5,036 nucleotides of DNA from Lachnospiraceae bacterium. GTDB lineage: Bacteria > Bacillota > Clostridia > Lachnospirales > Lachnospiraceae. The translations under genes were made by a program, and so were the position numbers. The DNA lies in the NCBI GenBank assembly GCA_003488445.1, contig DNLO01000048.1, forward strand, positions 1 to 5,036, written 5' to 3'. Under the pieces are notes generated by a model, which saw only the letters and a program-made list of their open reading frames with translations, had not been told where the DNA came from and did no database searches. Shown piece by piece: positions 5,016-5,036 of the stretch (position 1 is the stretch's first letter; each line of letters opens with the position of its first letter).

Positions 5016-5036
5016 GGCGAGATAGCTCAGTTGCAA
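5016..5036 (+). tRNA. 5' end of a tRNA gene (cut by window edge; isotype unknown)
   Basis: The first 21 bases fit the tRNA start: a 7-base acceptor strand GGCGAGA (5016-5022), T8 and A9, D-stem strand GCTC (5025-5028) and D-loop start AGTTG. The anticodon and the rest are outside the window, so the amino acid cannot be given. The promoter directly upstream supports a real gene. One oddity: the D-loop continues with CAA, so the near-universal GG at 18-19 reads GC in the simplest alignment. Confidence 0.8.

Overview
The window looks like a chromosomal segment of a Clostridia-type Firmicute, most likely a Lachnospirales/Lachnospiraceae relative. The evidence is the gene order tig-clpP-clpX, the wording of the ClpP and trigger factor N-termini, strong AAGGAGG ribosome binding sites, and frequent use of the Ile codon ATA in DNA of roughly balanced base composition. 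This assignment is inference from protein style, not from a database search. It reads as ordinary core genome: I see no insertion sequence, CRISPR array, phage gene or long repeat.

Layout. Bases 1-3232 are all on the minus strand and form a proteostasis block, read right to left: a DJ-1/PfpI-superfamily protein (3232-2681), trigger factor (2612-1218), ClpP (1173-559) and the first 186 codons of ClpX (559-1, cut by the window edge just after Walker B). clpP and clpX share one base (TAATG). tig also has a promoter of its own reading out of the end of the DJ-1 gene. Bases 3233-3394 are a divergent intergenic region with promoter candidates in both directions and a GC-rich, hairpin-capable leader for the DJ-1 gene. 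Bases 3395-3895 (plus strand) encode a small CYTH/triphosphate-tunnel metalloenzyme. It meets, tail to tail with only 3 bases between, a minus-strand two-gene unit: an unrecognised 88-residue protein (4904-4638) followed, with a 20-base overlap and a TTG start, by a WecG/TagA/CpsF-family glycosyltransferase (4657-3899). Bases 4905-5015 are a second divergent intergenic region. They hold a promoter for that unit and, on the plus strand, a promoter with perfect -35 and -10 hexamers that drives a tRNA gene whose first 21 bases end the window.

How the genes work together. Trigger factor folds nascent chains at the ribosome exit, ClpXP unfolds and degrades failed or tagged proteins, and DJ-1-type proteins are linked to oxidative and carbonyl stress, so the left two thirds is one protein quality-control neighbourhood. 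The CYTH enzyme (probably acting on tripolyphosphate or a nucleoside triphosphate) and the cell-envelope glycosyltransferase unit are separate transcriptional units. No gap between genes exceeds 300 bases; the largest is 162 bases.

I found no clear new biological system. The points most worth a second look are the unrecognised protein coupled to the glycosyltransferase, lysine-rich tails on both trigger factor and ClpP (the ClpP tail doubles as the clpX ribosome binding site), shared 11-base elements in the intergenic leaders, the leader of the DJ-1 gene, and a tRNA D-loop that lacks the usual GG.
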